Assembly (NCBI GenBank): GCA_035455445.1
Contig: DATIFC010000084.1
Coordinates: 1 to 9,021, forward strand
DNA: 9,021 nucleotides
From: AC-32 sp035455445
GTDB taxonomy: Bacteria > Actinomycetota > Thermoleophilia > Gaiellales > Gaiellaceae
Reading direction: 5' to 3'
Shown: one piece after another, positions 6,864 through 9,021 of the stretch
Layout of the letters: each line of letters opens with the position of its first letter
How positions within the stretch are numbered: the stretch's first letter is position 1
Notes under the pieces: generated by a model
Database searches by the model: none
What the model was told of the DNA's origin: nothing
What the model saw: the letters and a program-made list of their open reading frames with translations, nothing else
Program-made: the position numbers and the translations under genes

Positions 6864-6951
6864 GCACGCTACGCGTCCGGCAAGAAGCCCAAGCCCTCGC
6901 GGCCTGCCGGAGCGGCCGGGAACCGGCCCAGCCGCGCTCGGGGCGCGGGGA
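6864..6951 (+). other. Gap between ccmC and ccmD-like gene with GC hairpin
   Basis: This 88-base stretch has no clear gene. It contains a perfect hairpin, GGCCGG (6914-6919), a GAA loop and CCGGCC (6923-6928), with no T-run after it. It is also covered by a possible 31-codon frame (GTG 6860 to TGA 6955) that has GTGA overlaps with both neighbours but resembles nothing I know. The stretch may be a leftover of a longer CcmC tail or a processing or attenuation site. Confidence 0.4.
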
Positions 6952-7110
6952 GTGACCGCCTCGGAGAAGTACGTCGCGGCCGCGTACCTGGTCGTGTTCG
7001 TCGGGGTGCTCGCCTGGGTCGCGATCATCGCGGCCAAGCTGGCGCGGCTCTCGCGCGACGTCGAGGAGCTCCTGGAGCTGGCCCGGCGACGCGAGCGCGA
7101 TGCTGCTTAG
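6952..7110 (+). CDS. ccmD: Small single-helix membrane protein, CcmD-like
   Basis: The 52-residue product has a short N-terminus, one hydrophobic helix at about residues 7-28 (YVAAAYLVVFVGVLAWVAII) and a charged, probably helical cytoplasmic tail (SRDVEELLELARRRERD). This layout, the aromatic start of the helix (Tyr7, Tyr12) and the position right after ccmC match CcmD, which holds CcmC and the CcmAB ATPase together for release of haem-loaded CcmE. CcmD proteins share little sequence, so the call rests mainly on topology and gene order. GTG at 6952 is the obvious start before the helix; a GGGGA run abuts it, too close for a normal Shine-Dalgarno. The TAG stop lies inside the first codons of hemC (11-base overlap), so hemC translation is probably coupled to it. 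Confidence 0.75.
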   Translation: MTASEKYVAAAYLVVFVGVLAWVAIIAAKLARLSRDVEELLELARRRERDAA

Positions 7111-7930
7111 GGTCGGCTCGCGCGGCTCGCGGCTCGCGCTGACGCAGGCGGAGCTGGCGTCCTCGCGGCTGCGGCGGCCGGGCGTGGAGATCGCGCTGGT
7201 ACCGATCACGACCGTCGGTGACCGCGACCGCTCGAAGCCGTTCGGCGAGATCGGTTCGCGCGGGGTCTTCGTCAAGGAGATCGAGGAGGCGCTGCTCGAG
7301 GGGCGGATCGACGTGGCGGTCCACTCCGCCAAGGACATGACCTCCTCCGACGCGGAGGGCCTGGTGGTCGGCGCGTACCCGGCGCGCGAGGACCCGCGCG
7401 ATGCGCTCTGCGGGGCTGAGGCGCTGCGGCCGGGCATGCGCGTCGGGACGGCGTCGGTGCGGCGGCGCGCGCAGTTGCTGGCGCTCGAGCCGTCGCTCTC
7501 GATCGAGCCACTGCGGGGGAACATCGACACGCGGCTGCGCAAGCGCGAGGAGCGCGGCCTGGATGCGGTCGTCCTGGCGGCGTGCGGCCTCGACCGTCTC
7601 GGCCTGGCGAACGAGATCGGCCGGCGGTTCCCGCCGGGTGAGGTTCTGCCCGAGGCCGGGCAGGGCGCGCTGGCGCTGCAGGTGCGGGCGGGCGAGGAGG
7701 AGCTCGTCGCGGCCGTGGACGACCCGGAGACGCGCCGGCGCGTGGAGGCGGAGCGCGCCGTCGTCTTCGCGATCGGCGGCGGCTGCCTGGCGCCCGTGGC
7801 GGCTCACCACGACGGCGAGACGCTGACGGCCCTCGTCGCCGCCGAGGACGGCGCGTGGTTGGAGCGGCGGCAGGGAACCGACCCGGCGGCGCTGGCGGAG
7901 GAGCTCGCCGGCCTCGCCGCGCAGAAGTGA
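7100..7930 (+). CDS. hemC: Porphobilinogen deaminase (hydroxymethylbilane synthase)
   Basis: HemC joins four porphobilinogen units into hydroxymethylbilane for haem synthesis, in the cytosol. The 276-residue protein begins with RVGSRGSRLALTQA (family form usually TRxSxLALxQ). It contains the active-site loop HSAKDM with catalytic Asp79, the REDPRDAL block (97-104), GTASVRRRAQLL and LRGNIDTRLRK (positively charged cofactor and substrate site), and PEAGQGALALQ. The dipyrromethane-cofactor Cys229 lies in GGGCLAPV. It is about 30 residues shorter than the usual 300-313, with the shortage in C-terminal domain 3. ATG at 7100 overlaps the end of the CcmD-like gene by 11 bases and has no nearby Shine-Dalgarno. 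Placement after ccmC/ccmD could link tetrapyrrole supply to haem handling. Confidence 0.97.
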   Translation: MLLRVGSRGSRLALTQAELASSRLRRPGVEIALVPITTVGDRDRSKPFGEIGSRGVFVKEIEEALLEGRIDVAVHSAKDMTSSDAEGLVVGAYPAREDPRDALCGAEALRPGMRVGTASVRRRAQLLALEPSLSIEPLRGNIDTRLRKREERGLDAVVLAACGLDRLGLANEIGRRFPPGEVLPEAGQGALALQVRAGEEELVAAVDDPETRRRVEAERAVVFAIGGGCLAPVAAHHDGETLTALVAAEDGAWLERRQGTDPAALAEELAGLAAQK

Positions 7931-7953
7931 CACTTCCGGCACGCTTCTGTCAC
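7927..7953. repeat. Inverted repeat at the end of hemC
   Basis: GTGACA (7927-7932) and TGTCAC (7948-7953) are perfect 6-base inverted arms whose centres are 21 bp apart, about two DNA turns. The left arm includes the hemC stop and the right arm touches the candidate -35 of hemD. It could be an operator, but arms this short may be chance. Confidence 0.35.
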
Positions 7954-7981
7954 GGACACGTGCGCCTTTCACGGCTACCGT
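7953..7981 (+). promoter_or_regulatory. Candidate sigma-70-type promoter for hemD
   Basis: CGGACA (7953-7958) and TACCGT (7976-7981) are separated by exactly 17 bases, resembling TTGACA and TAnnnT. Initiation would fall near 7988, leaving a leader of about 24 nt that contains the strong hemD Shine-Dalgarno. The site lies wholly in the 81-base hemC-hemD gap. Confidence 0.5.
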
Positions 7982-7996
7982 GAGCGTCCCCCGGGT

Positions 7997-8005
7997 GGGA
8001 GGGGG
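7997..8005 (+). promoter_or_regulatory. Strong ribosome binding site for hemD
   Basis: GGGAGGGGG, with a GGAGG core ending 9 nt before ATG 8012, is the best Shine-Dalgarno in the window. It fixes the hemD start and contrasts with the other genes, which are coupled or seem to lack one. Confidence 0.75.
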
Positions 8006-8011
8006 CTAGGG

Positions 8012-8701
8012 ATGGGTCCCGCCTCGAAGCGGCTGCGCGCGATCGTGACCCGGGCGGCCGGGCAGATGGAGCCCCTCGCGGAGCGCATCGAGGCGCTCGG
8101 GCTCGAGGCGGTTCGCTGCCCGCTGATCGAGCTCGAGCCGATCGGGCCCGACACCCTCGACCTCGAGGGCTACGACTGGGTCGTCGTGACGAGCGGCTAC
8201 GGCGGGCGCGAGCTGGCCCGGCGGGCGCGCAGGCTCGGCCGGTCACGGGTCGCGGCGATCGGCCCGGGCACCGCGTCCGCCCTCCGCGAGGCCGGGATCG
8301 AGCCGGCCCTCGTCTCGCGGGTCTCGACCCAGGAGGGCCTGCTCGCCGAGCTGCCGCAGCCTGCGGGCCGTGTGCTCTTCGCGGGCGCCGAGCGGGCCCG
8401 GCCGGTGCTCGCAGAGGAGCTGGGGGCGGACGTCGTGCCGCTCTACCGCACGCGGGAGCTCCGGCCCGACCCTCCGCCCGATGGCGACCTCGTCGTGCTC
8501 GCCTCCTCGTCGGCCGCCGGGGCGTTCGCGGCGCTCGGGCTGGATCTCCCCGCCGTCTCGATCGGCCCCGAGACCAGCCGCGCGGCGGAAGGCGCCGGCA
8601 TCCGGATCGTCGAGGAGGCCGACCCACACGACCTCGACGGCCTCGTCGCAGCCGTCGCACGGGCCGCGGCAAAGGTGTCCAGCGGGCGGCGCCCACCGTA
8701 G
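8012..8701 (+). CDS. hemD: Uroporphyrinogen-III synthase
   Basis: HemD closes hydroxymethylbilane while flipping ring D to give uroporphyrinogen III, the step after HemC. The 229-residue product fits the usual two-domain enzyme of about 250 residues. Sequence conservation is low in this family; what can be seen is the N-terminal RAIVTRAAGQMEPLAERIEALG (residues 9-30), DWVVVTSGYGG (55-65) in place of the common FTSxNGV, AAIGPGTASALREAG (81-95), PLYRT (143-147), VVLASSSAAGAF (161-172) and SIGPETSRAAEGAGI (183-197). The paired IGPxT motifs are typical. ATG at 8012 is set by the strong Shine-Dalgarno. The 81-base gap from hemC contains its own candidate promoter, so it may be transcribed both from that promoter and by read-through. 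A hairpin follows the stop. Confidence 0.92.
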   Translation: MGPASKRLRAIVTRAAGQMEPLAERIEALGLEAVRCPLIELEPIGPDTLDLEGYDWVVVTSGYGGRELARRARRLGRSRVAAIGPGTASALREAGIEPALVSRVSTQEGLLAELPQPAGRVLFAGAERARPVLAEELGADVVPLYRTRELRPDPPPDGDLVVLASSSAAGAFAALGLDLPAVSIGPETSRAAEGAGIRIVEEADPHDLDGLVAAVARAAAKVSSGRRPP

Positions 8702-8711
8702 TCGCCGCCCG

Positions 8712-8730
8712 GGCTCGGTCCGTCCGAGCC
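8712..8730 (+). terminator. Hairpin after hemD, probable terminator without T-run
   Basis: GGCTCGG (8712-8718) pairs perfectly with CCGAGCC (8724-8730) around TCCGT, starting 10 bases after the hemD stop. No T-run follows, so termination by hairpin alone or with Rho is inferred. Confidence 0.5.
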
Positions 8731-8762
8731 GCCCGCCGCGTGCTTCACGGGCCGCTAGCTCG

Positions 8763-8768
8763 TAGGCT
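8763..8768 (+). promoter_or_regulatory. Candidate leaderless promoter -10 for DUF62 gene
   Basis: TAGGCT is followed by seven bases and then GTG at 8776. Spacing and sequence closely match the TAGACT box before ccmF, suggesting that transcription starts at or next to the start codon. No Shine-Dalgarno is present in the gap, and no clear -35 box is visible. Confidence 0.5.
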
Positions 8769-8775
8769 CCGCGCC

Positions 8776-9021
8776 GTGGTGATCACGTTCCTCTCCGACT
8801 TCGGCCTGCAGGACGACTTCGTCGGCACGTGCCACGGGGTGATCAAGCGGATCGCACCGGACGCGCAGATCATCGACATCACGCACGGCATCCCGCCCCA
8901 GCAGGTGCTCCAGGGCGCGCTCGTCCTCCGGAACACGCTCCCGTACATGCCCGAGGGCGTCCATCTCGCGGTCGTCGACCCGGGCGTCGGCGGCCATCGG
9001 CGCGCTCTGGCGGTGCGCAGC
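8776..9021 (+). CDS. SAM hydroxide adenosyltransferase (DUF62 family), 3'-truncated by window edge
   Basis: Members of this family cleave S-adenosylmethionine with water or hydroxide to adenosine and methionine; relatives are the fluorinase and SalL chlorinase. Only the first 82 residues are visible. They carry the diagnostic N-terminal FLSDFGLQDDFVG (residues 5-17, with Asp8), the IIDITHGIPP block (32-41) and VVDPGVGGHRRALA (66-79). The family's Asp-Arg-His triad is represented by Asp68 and Arg75 or Arg76; the His should lie beyond the edge. The first GTG of the GTGGTG pair (8776) is chosen because a -10-like box lies seven bases upstream; the second, at 8779, is possible. Halogenase activity is unlikely, since hydrolases are far commoner, but the discriminating region is not in the window. 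Confidence 0.93.
   Translation, partial: MVITFLSDFGLQDDFVGTCHGVIKRIAPDAQIIDITHGIPPQQVLQGALVLRNTLPYMPEGVHLAVVDPGVGGHRRALAVRS

Noticed and set aside
4031..6955. A 974-codon open frame on the + strand opposite ccmF
   Set aside because: The translation is almost all Arg, Ala, Glu, Asp and Gly with no domain, and it is antisense to a full-length, motif-complete ccmF. Long antisense frames are expected when GC content suppresses stop codons.
8776..9021. Fluorinase or chlorinase identity for the DUF62-family gene
   Set aside because: Only the shared N-terminal motifs are visible. The loop that marks halogenases lies beyond the window, and hydroxide adenosyltransferases are much commoner.
1..9021. 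Mobile element, CRISPR, defence or biosynthetic cluster signals
   Set aside because: No transposase, integrase, terminal repeats, repeat-spacer array, tRNA or rRNA was seen, and every sizeable gene belongs to a known metabolic or biogenesis family.

Overview
This is a 9 kb window of very GC-rich DNA, densely packed with housekeeping genes. GTG is the usual start codon, neighbouring genes overlap, and there are no repeats, transposases, CRISPR arrays or RNA genes that I can recognise. The composition, and a System I (Ccm-type) cytochrome c maturation set beside separate hemC and hemD genes, suggest a deep-branching high-GC actinobacterium (Thermoleophilia/Gaiellales-like). That placement is inference; other GC-rich bacteria that use System I are possible.

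Region 1 (1-4146, + strand) holds six genes: a 5'-truncated aldehyde dehydrogenase, moaC, a MoaB/MogA-family molybdopterin gene, a UbiA-family polyprenyltransferase (probably mqnP of the futalosine menaquinone pathway), ccmA and ccmB. All five junctions are the same 4-base GTGA overlap, in which the GTG start shares bases with the upstream TGA stop. This looks like one translationally coupled operon whose promoter lies outside the window.

Region 2 (4136-6118, - strand) is ccmF, the haem-cytochrome c synthase subunit. It converges on ccmB with an 11 bp tail-to-tail overlap. Region 3 (6174-7930, + strand) runs divergently from ccmF across a 55 bp intergenic space: ccmC, a small one-helix CcmD-like gene at 6952-7110, and hemC. 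Region 4 (7931-8701) is hemD, with its own candidate promoter and the strongest Shine-Dalgarno in the window, followed by a hairpin. Region 5 (8776-9021) is the start of a SAM hydroxide adenosyltransferase (DUF62) gene that runs off the edge.

The common theme is electron-transport biogenesis. HemC and HemD make uroporphyrinogen III for haem, CcmA/B/C/D/F move haem and attach it to apocytochromes c, MqnP would supply a menaquinone precursor, and MoaC/MoaB make molybdenum cofactor. No ccmE, ccmG or ccmH is present here.

I found no convincing new system. The points most worth a second look are altered WWD haem-handling motifs in both CcmC and CcmF, the unbroken GTGA coupling chain, -10-like boxes 6-7 nt before the GTG starts of ccmF and the DUF62 gene (suggesting leaderless mRNAs), the small CcmD-like gene, and an inverted repeat at the hemC/hemD boundary.
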